Shown: positions 1 through 9,346, numbered from the stretch's first letter. The stretch: DNA of 43,448 nt from DASTHS01 sp035718085 (GCA_035718085.1 DASTHS010000096.1:1-43448); one strand, 5' to 3'. Numbers and translations are program-made. The notes: generated from the letters alone by a model not told the origin.

Positions 1-31
1 GGCGCAGGCCACCTACGCCGGGCCCCGGCCA

Positions 32-57
32 GGCGTGTGAACGCACGGTGACACGCC
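32..57. terminator. Hairpin upstream of the protease gene
   Basis: A perfect 7-bp inverted repeat (GGCGTGT at 32-38, ACACGCC at 51-57) with a 12-base loop. It may end transcription of a gene lying left of the window. There is no T-tract, and nothing else can be assigned in the first 72 bases. Confidence 0.25.
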
Positions 58-72
58 GCCGACGGGCAGGGC

Positions 73-100
73 TTGACCCCCCCGGCGGCGAACCGATCCT
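73..100 (+). promoter_or_regulatory. Possible promoter of the sedolisin protease gene
   Basis: TTGACC at 73-78 resembles a -35 box. After 16 bases GATCCT at 95-100 is a weak -10 box. Transcription would start near 107, giving a leader of about 26 bases that contains the GAAAGAGG ribosome-binding site at 122-129. The match is by eye only. Confidence 0.3.
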
Positions 101-132
101 CTGAACCCCTGGCGGACCACGGAAAGAGGCGC

Positions 133-2865
133 ATGTCAGTCCCCACCCCCCGTCTCCGGCGCACCGCGGCGCGCGTGTCGGCGATCACCGCCGGCTCGGC
201 GCTCGTCGCCCTGCCGCTGCTCGGCGCCCTCGCCCCGGCCGCCCACGCGGCCGGCACCGACTACGCGTCGACCGCGCCCGCCACCGTGCCGGGGCTGTTG
301 CCCGGCCTGGCGCGCGCCACCCGCACCGGCAGCCCCGCCCCCGGCCAGGTGCTCTCGATCGGCATCGGCGTCGCCGGCGCCGATCCGGCGGCGGCGACGG
401 CCTTCGCCGCCGCCCAGCAAGACCCGTCGAGCCCGTACTTCCACCAGTGGCTCACCCCCGCCCAGTACGCCGCCGAGTTCGGCGTGCCCGCCGACCGTGA
501 GCAGGCGCTCGTCGCCTGGCTGCGGGCCGGCGGCCTGCACGTCGACCCCACCGACGCCTCCGGCCTCTACGTCACCGCGTCAGGAACCGTCGCGCAGCTC
601 CAAGCCCTCTTCCACGTCACCGAGGGCACCTTCACCGCCGGCAGCGGCACCGGGGCCATCCCGTTCGTCGCCAACCTCCAGGCGCCGCAGGTGCCGTCCG
701 GGTTCGGGGTGACCGGGATCACCGGCCTCGACACGCTGCACCGCTTCTACACCAACCACCACACCGACACGTCGCTGACCCCCGCCGACCGGGCCGCCCT
801 GGTGACCCGGGCCCACGACGAGGCCAAGGGGGTGCCCGACCCCAACGCGCCGATCGTGGCCACCTCCACCGCTCAGCCGCGTGACCTGTGGTCCATCTAC
901 GACCAGCCCGCCGCCGACACCGGCCAGGGCCAGACCGCCGGCGTGTTCGGCGAGGGTGAGAGCGACTCGGTGATCACCCAGCTGCGCCTGTTCGAGAGCA
1001 CCGAGGGCCTCCCGAAGGTGCCGGTCAAGGTGGTGCGCACCGAGGGCGACACCACCAACGACGCCGACTACGGCGACGACACCCCCCAGATCGAGTGGTT
1101 CCTCGACGTGCAGGCCCTCACCGGCATGGCGCCCGACCTCTCCCAGCTCGACCTGTACTTCGCCACGTCGCTCTACGACCACGACGTCATCAAGGACTTC
1201 TCCACCTGGGCCGCCGACCCCAACGGGCCGGCCCAGATGAACGCGTCGTTCGGCGAGTGCGAGGAAGACCCGACCGAGCCGGTCACCGGCCAGCTCTCCC
1301 AGATCCCCTACGGCAGCGAGCTCGGCGACGAGCTGGAGGCCATCTCCGAGCCGGTGCTGCAGCAGGCCACCATCGAGGGCCGCACCCTCTTCGCCTCCGC
1401 CGGCGACAACGGCAGCGGCTGCCCCGCCGTCGTCGTGCCCATCCTCGGCGCCGGCAACGGCGTCGCCCCCCAGCCCGTGCCGCTGGTCAACTACCCGGCG
1501 TCGAGCCGCTACGCCGTCGGCGTCGGCGGCACCGTCCTGACCTTCACCGGGTCCGGCGCCTCGGCCAAGCGCACCGGCGAGGGCAGCTGGACCGACACCG
1601 GCGGCGGCCCCAGCCACTTCATCACCGAGCCCGGCTTCCAGACCGGCGTGAAGGCCGTCGACGTGCCCTGCGTCAGCGACCCGACCGGCACGTCGCCGAA
1701 CACCAGTGGCCAGATCTGCCGCGGCGTGCCCGACGTGGCCGCCCTGTCGGGCAACATCACCGGCAACGGCTACTTCATCTACATCGACGGCGCGCCGAGC
1801 GCGGAGGGCGGCACCAGCCTCTCGAGCCCGCTGACCGTCGGCATGTGGACCCGCGTGCAGGCCGCCTCCCGGCAGGTGTCGGCCAGCGGCGTGAAGGGCC
1901 TCGGATTCGCCGCCCCCGCCCTCTACAGCCTCTACGACTTCGACAAGAACGGCACCGGGGGCTCCTACGGCAAGGACTTCTTCGACGTCACCACCGAGGA
2001 GAGCGGCGCCACCAACGGCGCCTACAGCCCCCAGCCCGGCTGGGACTACACCAGCGGCCTGGGGGTCATGAACGTCGCCGCGGTGATCGACGACCTCGAC
2101 CACCAGGCGCCCGGCAAGGAGGCCGCGGTCGCCGCGCAGGGCCCGACCGAGGCGCCGGCGGTCGCCAGCTGCACGGCGACCGACACCAGCCCCGCCGGCA
2201 ACGCCGTCAACCCCTACGACGTGAGCCTGGGCAACGACCCCGCCGCCGACCTGACCTCGGCGCACTTCGCCGTCGACCGCACCGGCAAGGACGTCGTGGT
2301 GACCATCACCGGCCCCGACTTCACCGACCCCGACCGGCAGGCCCCCACCGGCGGCGAGACCTTCACCGCCTACTGGCTCGACGGCGCCGACGGGAACGTC
2401 TACGACGTGTCGGCCACCTACGACGAGGTGACCGGCACCCTCACCGCCGCCGACGGCACCACGACCGGCACGGCGGCCGCCACCGGCGGGGCGACGGCCA
2501 CGCTGTCGGCCGACAAGGGCACCCTCACCCTCACCGCCCCGCTGGCCGACGTCGGCTCGCCGGCCAGCGGCACCCAGCTGCTCTACCCGGCGGTCACCTC
2601 GGCCCTCAACGGGGCCGGCGCCACCACGCCGGCCGGGTCGTTCAGCGACCTGAGCCTGGTGGCCGACCGCGCCAGCGCCGACGGCTACCAGGCCGCCAGC
2701 ACCGGTCAGGCGGTGCAGGTCGGCCCCTGCACCCCGGCGGGCAGCGGGTCACCCACCGCCGCCCTGCCCGAGTCGCCCCTCGCCGTCGGCCTCCCCGCCG
2801 CCGGGGTGCTCGCCGGCATGGCCGCCCTGGTGCTGGTGCGCCGCCGCCGCCTCGCCCAGCCGTAG
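133..2865 (+). CDS. Secreted sedolisin-type (S53) protease with C-terminal membrane anchor
   Basis: A secreted acid-type serine protease with a self-cleaving pro-domain. The ATG at 133 is preferred over the in-frame TTG at 73 because GAAAGAGG lies just upstream and the protein then begins with a signal peptide (basic start, hydrophobic stretch, cut near AAHA-AG). The 910-residue protein has an activation domain (about 45-200), then the S53 catalytic domain. Visible active-site residues are E321 and D325 (QIEWFLDVQ), oxyanion D425 (SAGDNGSG) and nucleophile S562 (GGTSLSSP). The calcium-site region around DFFDVTTEE and GWDYTSGLG follows. A Thr/Ala-rich region leads to LPESP, a hydrophobic helix and an RRRR tail, so the enzyme is probably held at the cell surface. 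It converges on lgt with an 11-bp gap. The family call is firm; the substrate is unknown. Confidence 0.9.
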   Translation: MSVPTPRLRRTAARVSAITAGSALVALPLLGALAPAAHAAGTDYASTAPATVPGLLPGLARATRTGSPAPGQVLSIGIGVAGADPAAATAFAAAQQDPSSPYFHQWLTPAQYAAEFGVPADREQALVAWLRAGGLHVDPTDASGLYVTASGTVAQLQALFHVTEGTFTAGSGTGAIPFVANLQAPQVPSGFGVTGITGLDTLHRFYTNHHTDTSLTPADRAALVTRAHDEAKGVPDPNAPIVATSTAQPRDLWSIYDQPAADTGQGQTAGVFGEGESDSVITQLRLFESTEGLPKVPVKVVRTEGDTTNDADYGDDTPQIEWFLDVQALTGMAPDLSQLDLYFATSLYDHDVIKDFSTWAADPNGPAQMNASFGECEEDPTEPVTGQLSQIPYGSELGDELEAISEPVLQQATIEGRTLFASAGDNGSGCPAVVVPILGAGNGVAPQPVPLVNYPASSRYAVGVGGTVLTFTGSGASAKRTGEGSWTDTGGGPSHFITEPGFQTGVKAVDVPCVSDPTGTSPNTSGQICRGVPDVAALSGNITGNGYFIYIDGAPSAEGGTSLSSPLTVGMWTRVQAASRQVSASGVKGLGFAAPALYSLYDFDKNGTGGSYGKDFFDVTTEESGATNGAYSPQPGWDYTSGLGVMNVAAVIDDLDHQAPGKEAAVAAQGPTEAPAVASCTATDTSPAGNAVNPYDVSLGNDPAADLTSAHFAVDRTGKDVVVTITGPDFTDPDRQAPTGGETFTAYWLDGADGNVYDVSATYDEVTGTLTAADGTTTGTAAATGGATATLSADKGTLTLTAPLADVGSPASGTQLLYPAVTSALNGAGATTPAGSFSDLSLVADRASADGYQAASTGQAVQVGPCTPAGSGSPTAALPESPLAVGLPAAGVLAGMAALVLVRRRRLAQP

Positions 2866-2876
2866 CCGGCGGGGCC

Positions 2877-3752
2877 TCAGTCGCCGTGCACGCCGAGGGG
2901 GCGGGCCTCCTGGTCCGCCCCCTCGGTCGTGAGCGGGTCGCCGGCCAGCTCGTCGCCCGGCCGGCCCAGCCCGCGCACCACGAACAGGCCGCCGGCGACG
3001 AGGAACACTGCGATGCTCACCCAGTCGTTGATGCGGAACGGGCCGTACTTGTGGGCCGGGTCGATGCGCAGGTACTCGGTGAAGAAGCGGCCCACGGTGT
3101 ACAGCGCGGCGTAGAGGGCGATGAGCCAGCCGCGACGGATCCGCAGGCGGCGCTCGGCGAGGATCAGCAGGCCGCAGACGGCCAGGTCCCACAGCGACTC
3201 GTAGAGGAAGGTCGGCTGGAAGGTGTGCCCCACGCACTGGGCGGCGTAGCGGGGCGGGCACACGGGGTGGTCGATGTAGACCGCCCACGGCAGAGAGGTG
3301 GCCCGTCCGTAGAGCTCCTGGTTGACGTAGTTGCCCCACCGGCCGATGGCCTGGGCCAGCACCAGCCCCGGGGCCACGCAGTCGAGCAGCGGCAGCAGTC
3401 GCAGCCCCATGCGCCGCACACCGAGCCACCCGGTGAACACGCCGACGGTGATGCCGCCCCAGATGCCCAGGCCGCCGTGCCAGATCTCGAACGCCCGCAG
3501 CCAGCTGCCCTGGGTGTCGATCTGCCAGGACGTGACCAGGCTGTAGACGCGGGCGCCGACCAGCCCGCCGGGCACGCCCCAGACGGCCAGGGCGGCGATC
3601 GTGCCCGCCCGGCCCCCGATGGCGCTGTAGCGGCGCTGCGACAGCCAGACGGCGGCGACCACCCCGGCGGCGATGAGGAGGCCGTAGGCGTGCAGGCGCA
3701 GCGGCCCGACGGAGAGGCCGTTGGTGGGGGGGCTGGGGAAGGAGGCGAGCAC
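2877..3752 (-). CDS. lgt: Prolipoprotein diacylglyceryl transferase
   Basis: Transfers diacylglyceryl from phosphatidylglycerol to the lipobox cysteine of prelipoproteins in the cytoplasmic membrane, the first step of lipoprotein maturation. The 291-residue protein shows the Lgt signature GRWGNYVNQELYG (about 137-149), HGGLGIWGG near 92 and about seven hydrophobic segments. The reading frame stays open upstream to 3869, but that extension is Gly/Pro-rich and lacks homology. The GTG at 3752 gives a normal Lgt N-terminus (VLASFPSPP). It has no clear Shine-Dalgarno but has TACCCT 8 bases upstream (3761-3766), so a leaderless or short-leader transcript is possible. It is divergent from treY with 73 bp between the starts. 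The C-terminus is charged and variable, as usual. Confidence 0.93.
   Translation of the reverse strand: MLASFPSPPTNGLSVGPLRLHAYGLLIAAGVVAAVWLSQRRYSAIGGRAGTIAALAVWGVPGGLVGARVYSLVTSWQIDTQGSWLRAFEIWHGGLGIWGGITVGVFTGWLGVRRMGLRLLPLLDCVAPGLVLAQAIGRWGNYVNQELYGRATSLPWAVYIDHPVCPPRYAAQCVGHTFQPTFLYESLWDLAVCGLLILAERRLRIRRGWLIALYAALYTVGRFFTEYLRIDPAHKYGPFRINDWVSIAVFLVAGGLFVVRGLGRPGDELAGDPLTTEGADQEARPLGVHGD
2893..2926. terminator. Bidirectional hairpin between protease and lgt
   Basis: A perfect 12-bp stem (CCGAGGGGGCGG with CCGCCCCCTCGG, 10-base loop) lies 27 bases after the protease stop and inside the last codons of lgt. It has no T-run, as is common in GC-rich actinobacteria. It could terminate both converging transcripts. 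Confidence 0.5.
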
Positions 3753-3770
3753 CGCCCCGCAGGGTAGGTG

Positions 3771-3782
3771 CGTCCCGGGACG
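3771..3782. promoter_or_regulatory. 12-bp palindrome between lgt and treY
   Basis: CGTCCCGGGACG is a perfect 12-bp palindrome in the 73-bp divergent spacer between lgt and treY. It could be an operator, but palindromes of G and C are not rare at this composition. Confidence 0.2.
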
Positions 3783-3825
3783 GGTACACCCCGCCCATGC
3801 CCCGCCATGACCTGACGCGCCCGTA

Positions 3826-6555
3826 GTGGGCACCGCGGCACCCCCCGGCCGCTCGCCGCGTCGCGCCACCTACCGGGTGCAGATGCACGCCGGGTTCACC
3901 TTCGACGACGCCGCCGCCATCGCCGACTACCTCGCCGACCTCGGCGTCAGCCACCTCTACCTCTCCCCAGTGCTCCAGGCGGCGCCCGGCTCGACCCACG
4001 GCTACGACGTCGTCGACCCCACGCGGGTCAACGGTGAGCTCGGCGGCGACGAGGCCCACGCCCGGCTCCAGGGCGCCCTCGGGCGCGCCGGGCTCGGCCA
4101 GCTGCTCGACGTGGTGCCCAACCACATGGCCATCACCGGCCGCGACAACACCTGGTGGTGGGACGTGCTCGAGAACGGGCCGGCCAGCGTCTACGCCTCC
4201 TACTTCGACGTCGACTGGGACCCGCCGGAGTCGAAGCTGCGCAACGTCGTGACCATGCCGATCCTCGGCGACCACTACGGCCGGGTGCTCGAGGCCGGCG
4301 ACCTCGCCGTCTCCAGGGAGGAGGGCAACCTGCTGCTGCGCTACTTCGACCACGCCCTGCCGCTCAGCCCGCGCACCTACGACGAGCTGCTCGACGGCGC
4401 CGCCGCCCGCCTCGACGGCGCGTCGAGCGACCCACGCACCGACGAGGCCGGCGACCCCCGCCTCGAGCTCGAGAGCCTGGCCGCCGCCTTCGCCAAGCTG
4501 CCCCACGCCGAGCGCACCGACGCCGACAGCGTCCGCGAGCGCCACCGCGACAAGGAGGTGCTCAAGGGTCGCCTGGCCGCCCTGCTGGCCGGCCATCCGT
4601 CGGTTGCCGCCGCCGTCGACGCCGAGATCGCCGGCCTGAACGGCGACGTCGACCGCCTCGACGGGCTGCTCGAACGGCAGAACTTCCGCCTGGCGTGGTG
4701 GCGGACCGCGGGCGAGGAGCTCGACTACCGGCGCTTCTTCGACATCAACGACCTCGCCGGCATCCGCGTCGAAGACCCCCAGGTCTTCGAGGACAGCCAC
4801 CGGCTGGTGCTGGCCTGGCTGCACGACGGGGTCATCGACGGGGTGCGCATCGACCACGTCGACGGCCTGCGCGACCCGGCCGCCTACCTCGACCGGCTGG
4901 CGGCGGCCGCCCCCGGGGCCTGGGTGCTGGTCGAGAAGATCCTCGAGGGCGACGAGGAGCTCCCCGCCGACTGGGCCACCGACGGCACCACCGGGTACGA
5001 CTGGATGACGCTGCTCGGCTCGGTGCTCACCGACCCCGACGGTGACGCCGCCGTCCGCGACGCCTACCAGGCCTTCTCGGGCGTCGGGGAGCGCTTCGAG
5101 GAGGTGGTGCACCAGGCCAAGGTCGAGATGCTCGACGGGTCGCTGGCCGCCGACCTCACCCGCCTGGCGTCGTGGTTCTCCCTGGTCTGCGAGCACCACC
5201 GTCGCTACCGCGACTACACCCGACGGGACCTGCGCGACGCCCTCGCCGCCGTCCTGGCGGCCATGCCGGTGTACCGCACCTACGCCCGCCTGGGGCACAC
5301 GGCATCGGCCGAAGACGTGCGGATCGTGGACGCGGCGGTGCTCACCGCCGGCATCCGCCACCCCGACATCGACGACGAGCTGCTCGCCTTCCTGCGTGAC
5401 CTGCTGCTGCTGCGGGTCGAAGGCGAGGAAGAGGCCGAGGTGGCCATGCGCTTCCAGCAGCTCTCGGGCCCGGTCATGGCCAAGGCCGTGGAAGACACGG
5501 CGTTCTACCGCTGGGTGCCGACCACGTGGCGCAACGAGGTGGGTGGCGACCCCGGCCGGGCGCCGGTGGGCCTCGACCACTTCCACGCCCGCTGCCAGCG
5601 CAACCAGCAGGCGCACCCCGCCGCGCTGCTGGCCACCTCGACCCACGACACCAAACGCAGCGAAGACGTGCGGGCCCGGCTCAGCGTGCTCGCCGAAGAC
5701 CCGACGGGCTGGGCGGCGCGCGCCGCCCGCTGGCGTGACCACAACGCCGCCCATCGCGACGCCCCGCCGCCCGACCGGAGCACCGAATGGCTGCTCTACC
5801 AGACCGTCGTCGGGGCGTGGCCGATCGACGCCGAGCGGCTCAAGGCCTACATGGCCAAGGCCACCCACGAAGCCAAGCAGCACACGTCCTGGACCGACCC
5901 CGACCGGTTCTACGACGACGCCCTCGCCGGCTTCATCGACGAGATGCTCGCCGACGACGAGCTCGTCGCCGACATCGCCGGGTACGTGGCCACCCTGCAG
6001 CGGCCCGGCTGGGTGGTCGGCCTCACCCAGAAACTGGTCACCCTCACCGCGCCCGGGGTGCCCGACCTCTACCAGGGAAGCGAGTGCTGGGACCTCTCGC
6101 TGGTCGACCCGGACAACCGCCGTCCCGTCGACTACGACGCCCACCGGCGCCTGCTCGACGGGGTGCGCGACCGCAGCGCCGCAGAGGTGTGGGCGGCCGA
6201 GTCCGGCGACGGGGCCGCCAAGCTCGCCGTCGTGCGCGCCGCCCTCGCCGTGCGCGCCGAGCAGCCGGAGGCGTTCGGGGACGGCGAGGCCGGCCGCTAC
6301 GAGCCGCTGCGCGCCGACGGCCCGGCTGCCGACCACCTGCTGGGCTTCGTGCGAGGCGGCCGCGTGGCCACCCTGGCGACCCGCACCCCCGTGTGCCTCG
6401 AGCGCGATGGCGGCTGGGGCGACACGGTCGTGCCGCTGCCCCCAGGGCGCTGGGTCGACCGGCTTTCCGGGCGCACCTTCGAAGGAGCGACCCGTTGTGC
6501 CGAGGTGCTGGCCGCCCTGCCCGTCGCCCTCCTCGTGCGTGAGGAGGCGGCGTGA
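3826..6555 (+). CDS. treY: Maltooligosyl trehalose synthase
   Basis: GH13 enzyme that isomerises the reducing-end alpha-1,4 bond of a malto-oligosaccharide to an alpha,alpha-1,1 bond, making maltooligosyl trehalose in the cytoplasm. The 909-residue length fits TreY. Motifs in order: TYRVQMHAGFTF at the N-terminus, THGYDVVDPTRVN (about 57-69), DVVPNH (95-100), RRFFDINDLAGIR (about 302-314), nucleophile D343 in GVRIDHVDGL, acid/base E370 in VEKIL, and STHDTKRSEDVRARL near residue 605. The GTG at 3826 is the first start compatible with the conserved N-terminus; no strong Shine-Dalgarno is visible. The stop overlaps the treZ start by 4 bases, so the two are co-translated. The usual partner treX (debranching enzyme) is not in the window. 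Confidence 0.95.
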   Translation: MGTAAPPGRSPRRATYRVQMHAGFTFDDAAAIADYLADLGVSHLYLSPVLQAAPGSTHGYDVVDPTRVNGELGGDEAHARLQGALGRAGLGQLLDVVPNHMAITGRDNTWWWDVLENGPASVYASYFDVDWDPPESKLRNVVTMPILGDHYGRVLEAGDLAVSREEGNLLLRYFDHALPLSPRTYDELLDGAAARLDGASSDPRTDEAGDPRLELESLAAAFAKLPHAERTDADSVRERHRDKEVLKGRLAALLAGHPSVAAAVDAEIAGLNGDVDRLDGLLERQNFRLAWWRTAGEELDYRRFFDINDLAGIRVEDPQVFEDSHRLVLAWLHDGVIDGVRIDHVDGLRDPAAYLDRLAAAAPGAWVLVEKILEGDEELPADWATDGTTGYDWMTLLGSVLTDPDGDAAVRDAYQAFSGVGERFEEVVHQAKVEMLDGSLAADLTRLASWFSLVCEHHRRYRDYTRRDLRDALAAVLAAMPVYRTYARLGHTASAEDVRIVDAAVLTAGIRHPDIDDELLAFLRDLLLLRVEGEEEAEVAMRFQQLSGPVMAKAVEDTAFYRWVPTTWRNEVGGDPGRAPVGLDHFHARCQRNQQAHPAALLATSTHDTKRSEDVRARLSVLAEDPTGWAARAARWRDHNAAHRDAPPPDRSTEWLLYQTVVGAWPIDAERLKAYMAKATHEAKQHTSWTDPDRFYDDALAGFIDEMLADDELVADIAGYVATLQRPGWVVGLTQKLVTLTAPGVPDLYQGSECWDLSLVDPDNRRPVDYDAHRRLLDGVRDRSAAEVWAAESGDGAAKLAVVRAALAVRAEQPEAFGDGEAGRYEPLRADGPAADHLLGFVRGGRVATLATRTPVCLERDGGWGDTVVPLPPGRWVDRLSGRTFEGATRCAEVLAALPVALLVREEAA

Positions 6556-8285
6556 CGGTGTTCTCGGTGTGGGCCCCCGACCACGAGTCGGTCGACCTGC
6601 AGCTCGACGACCGGGTCGTGCCGATGGCGGCACGCGACGGCGGCTGGTGGCAGGTCGACGTGCCCGACGCCGCACCCGGCACCCGCTACCGGTTCGCTCT
6701 CGACGGCGGTCCCGGCCGCCCCGACCCCCGCTCCCCGTGGCAGCCCGAGGGCATCGACGGGCCGTCGGCGACCGTCGACCACTCCGCGTTCGCGTGGACC
6801 GACCAGTCGTGGCGCAGCCGCAGCTGGCCGTCGGTGGTGCTCTACGAGTGCCACATCGGGACCTTCACCGAGGCCGGCACCTTCGACGCCGCCATCGGAC
6901 GCCTGGACCACCTCGTCGCCCTCGGCGTCAACGCCGTCGAGGTGCTCCCTGTCGCCGAGGGCAGCGGTGACCGCGGGTGGGGCTACGACGGGGTCGACCT
7001 GTGGGCGCCCCACCACGCCTATGGTGGCCCCGACGGCTTCAAGCGCTTCGTCGACGCCTGCCACGGCCGGGGCATCGCCGTCGTGCTCGACGTGGTCTAC
7101 AACCACCTCGGCCCGGCGGGGAACTACCTCGCCGAGTTCGGCCCCTACTTCACCGACCGCTACCAGACGCCGTGGGGCTCCGCCGTCAACGTCGACGGTG
7201 CCGGCAGCGACGAGGTCCGGCGGTTCATCATCGACAACGCCCGCATGTGGATGGTCGACTACCACGTCGACGGGCTGCGGCTCGACGCCGTGCACGCCAT
7301 CATCGACCTGAGCGCCCTGCCGATCCTCGAGGAGCTCGCCTGCGCCGTCGACGACCTGGCCGGCCACCTCGGCCGTCCGTTGTGGCTGATCGCGGAGAGC
7401 GACCGCAACGACCCCCGGCTGGTCGCTGCCCCCGAGGCGGGGGGCTTCGGGCTCACCGCCACCTGGGACGACGAGTGGCACCACGCCCTGCACTCGGCGC
7501 TCACCGACGACCGCTCCGGCTACTACGAAGACTTCGGGCCCCTGTCGCTGGTGGCCCGGGCCATGGAGCACGGCTACGTCTACGGGCGCCACTGGTCGCC
7601 GCACCGCAACCGCCACCACGGCCGGCCCCTCGGCGACCTGCCCCGATCCCGCCTGGTGGCCTTCACCCAGAACCACGACCAGGTCGGCAACCGTGCCGAC
7701 GGCGCCCGCCTGGCGGCCCTGACGTCACCGGGCCGGCTGCGCGTCGCCGCCGCCCTCCTGCTCACCGGACCGTTCGTGCCGATGCTGTGGATGGGGGAGG
7801 AGTGGGGCGCGTCGACCCCCTGGCAGTACTTCACCGACCACCGCGACCCCGAGCTCGGCGCCGCGGTGACCGAGGGCCGCACCCACGAGTTCGGCTACTT
7901 CGGCTGGGACCCCGACCAGGTGCCCGACCCCCAGGACCGGGTGACCTTCGACCGGAGCATCCTGCGCTGGGACGAGCTCGACGACCCGCAGCACGCCGCC
8001 CTGCTGGTGTGGCACCGCGACCTGCTCGAGCTTCGCCGCGGCATCGAGGACCTCACGGCGTCGGCCGTCGCCGACACCACCTGCCGTGCCGACGACGCCG
8101 CCGGCACGCTGCAGATGACCCGCCGCGGGGTGCTCGTGAGCGTCAACATCGGCCCGGACTCGGCCCGCTTCAAGCTGCCCGCCGGGTCGCGCCTGCTGCT
8201 CGGCTCCGACCAGGGCATCGAGATCGGCGACGGCTGGGTGCGGGTACCCCCCGACGCCGTTGCCATCACCGCCTCGCCCCGCTGA
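6552..8285 (+). CDS. treZ: Malto-oligosyltrehalose trehalohydrolase
   Basis: Releases free trehalose from the maltooligosyl trehalose made by TreY. The 577-residue protein has an N-terminal CBM48-like beta domain (1-85) and a GH13 barrel. Catalytic landmarks are DVVYNH (180-185), nucleophile D245 in GLRLDAVHA, acid/base E282 in LIAESDRND, and D376 in FTQNHDQVGNR. The GTG start lies in a GTGA overlap with the treY stop, preceded by GAGGAGG, which supports coupled translation. The C-terminal beta domain ends at 8285. With treY it gives a two-gene route from glycogen or maltodextrin to trehalose, typical of actinobacterial stress protection. Confidence 0.95.
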   Translation: MTVFSVWAPDHESVDLQLDDRVVPMAARDGGWWQVDVPDAAPGTRYRFALDGGPGRPDPRSPWQPEGIDGPSATVDHSAFAWTDQSWRSRSWPSVVLYECHIGTFTEAGTFDAAIGRLDHLVALGVNAVEVLPVAEGSGDRGWGYDGVDLWAPHHAYGGPDGFKRFVDACHGRGIAVVLDVVYNHLGPAGNYLAEFGPYFTDRYQTPWGSAVNVDGAGSDEVRRFIIDNARMWMVDYHVDGLRLDAVHAIIDLSALPILEELACAVDDLAGHLGRPLWLIAESDRNDPRLVAAPEAGGFGLTATWDDEWHHALHSALTDDRSGYYEDFGPLSLVARAMEHGYVYGRHWSPHRNRHHGRPLGDLPRSRLVAFTQNHDQVGNRADGARLAALTSPGRLRVAAALLLTGPFVPMLWMGEEWGASTPWQYFTDHRDPELGAAVTEGRTHEFGYFGWDPDQVPDPQDRVTFDRSILRWDELDDPQHAALLVWHRDLLELRRGIEDLTASAVADTTCRADDAAGTLQMTRRGVLVSVNIGPDSARFKLPAGSRLLLGSDQGIEIGDGWVRVPPDAVAITASPR

Positions 8286-8327
8286 CCCGGGGGGCCGCCG
8301 CCCGGCCAGTGGGGGCGTCGACCGTGG

Positions 8328-8333
8328 TAGCTT
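8328..8333 (+). promoter_or_regulatory. Likely -10 box of tRNA-Val
   Basis: TAGCTT fits the actinobacterial TANNNT -10 pattern and sits 16 bases before the mature tRNA 5' end. No good -35 box is seen at the usual distance. Confidence 0.35.
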
Positions 8334-8349
8334 CTTCCCTCCGCAGTGC

Positions 8350-8423
8350 GGGCGTATAGCTCAGTTGGTTAGAGCACGTGCATGACGCGCACGGGGTCGG
8401 GGGTTCGAATCCCTCTACGCCCA
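8350..8423 (+). tRNA. tRNA-Val (anticodon GAC)
   Basis: A full cloverleaf can be folded: acceptor GGGCGTA (8350-8356) with TACGCCC (8416-8422), D-arm GCTC/GAGC, anticodon stem CGTGC/GCACG with loop ATGACGC and anticodon GAC at 8384-8386, T-arm GGGGG/CCCTC around TTCGAAT, and discriminator A at 8423. The 3' CCA is not encoded (ACTCC follows). A CAT triplet (8381-8383) straddles the stem and loop, but it is not in the anticodon position. Confidence 0.95.
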
Positions 8424-8438
8424 CTCCGCTGACCTGCG

Positions 8439-8457
8439 GGTTCGTCGTCGACGAGCC
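8439..8457 (+). terminator. Possible terminator after tRNA-Val
   Basis: An 8-bp stem (GGTTCGTC with GACGAGCC, one G-U pair) with a GTC loop starts 16 bases after the tRNA. There is no T-run. The rest of the stretch to 8707 shows no convincing gene or RNA. Confidence 0.3.
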
Positions 8458-8707
8458 GGAGCTGGGTCGGTGGCGGCGGTTCCGAGTAGCCATCCGCAAC
8501 GGGCTCCGAGAGCGTCGGACCCGAACACCAGAGGGCAGTGCCGCCGACGCCCTGGCCTCTGCCGCTTTCGGGGCCTCCGGGCAGTCGAAGGGTGGCGCCG
8601 AGGCCGATGAGATGCTCGCGAAGGCTTCGGACGAGACTGCGTGCTCATCGTCGAGCCGACAGCGCCCCGGCCCGGGTTCACCGGCGACGGCTCTCTGCCG
8701 GCCAGTG

Positions 8708-9346
8708 CTAGCCGTTCACCCAGTGGTAACGCCCGCTCACCATCTCGCAGGTGATCGGCTGCCCGTCAGCGTTCGTGCCGGTCTGGCTGGCGTCAGCGGT
8801 CGGGCAGTATTCGCCGGCGGCGTAGCAGTGACCGGTGGGGCTCATCGGGTGGCACGTTGACGACGCGGTGGCGGTAGCAGCCGGAGCGGCCGTGGTCACG
8901 GGACCCGCGGGCGCCGGAACGGCGGCCGGCGCGGCTGTCGCAGCGGTCGTCGGCTGGGTTCGGGTGACCGGCGATGCGATGACCGTCGGAGCAGCCGTCA
9001 CCGCACTGGTGTGGGGGGCAGCCGGCACGGCTGACGTGGCCGGCGCCGACGTCGGGACGGTGACCGGCACGGTCGGTGAAGAGGTAGCTGCGGGGGAGGC
9101 AAGGTGCACCGTCGGGCCAGTCGACTTCTTCGAGCCCACCAGCGCCCCGATGACAACCAGGGCGACGAGCACGCCGGCCGCAAGGGCCACCGCTCGACGC
9201 CGCCCGCGTCCAGGAGGCGTGCTGCCGGCCATCGGGATCGGCGACCCCGATGGCCGTTGCATCGGCCTGGCGACCCGCCGCCGCCGGCCGCCGATGTTGC
9301 CTGAGATCCACACCGGCGTCCCAGGGATCCTCGTCCCGATCCTCAC
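8708..9346 (-). CDS. Single-pass secreted/anchored protein with cysteine-containing C-terminal domain
   Basis: Not assigned to a named family. The 212-residue protein starts at a GTG with a clear GGAGG (9353-9357) 6 bases upstream. A basic N-terminal region is followed by one membrane helix (about 51-70, AVALAAGVLVALVVIGALVG), then a long Ala/Pro/Thr/Val linker (about 75-160), then a compact C-terminal domain with four cysteines (CHPMSPTGHC, GEYC, ITCEM) ending in RYHWVNG. Topology suggests a type II protein with the Cys domain outside the cell. Similar Cys/Trp tails occur in actinobacterial extracellular proteins, from memory. Its DNA is noticeably less GC-rich than its neighbours and it lies beside a tRNA, so acquisition by transfer is possible. 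Confidence 0.7.
   Translation of the reverse strand: MRIGTRIPGTPVWISGNIGGRRRRVARPMQRPSGSPIPMAGSTPPGRGRRRAVALAAGVLVALVVIGALVGSKKSTGPTVHLASPAATSSPTVPVTVPTSAPATSAVPAAPHTSAVTAAPTVIASPVTRTQPTTAATAAPAAVPAPAGPVTTAAPAATATASSTCHPMSPTGHCYAAGEYCPTADASQTGTNADGQPITCEMVSGRYHWVNG

Noticed and set aside
73..132. TTG start 20 codons upstream for the protease
   Set aside because: The ATG at 133 has a ribosome-binding site and begins the signal peptide directly; the TTG coincides with a likely -35 box.
2749..6675. A minus-strand open frame of about 1300 codons across treY and lgt
   Set aside because: It is antisense to treY, whose family motifs are unmistakable; composition is that of a shadow frame.
8266..8499. 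Minus-strand frame containing GVEGFEPPTPCASCTCSNQLSY
   Set aside because: This is the well-known false protein produced by reading a tRNA gene in antisense; it covers tRNA-Val.
8424..8707. Possible small gene or RNA after the tRNA
   Set aside because: Neither strand shows a frame with a ribosome-binding site and sensible composition, and only one weak hairpin is visible.
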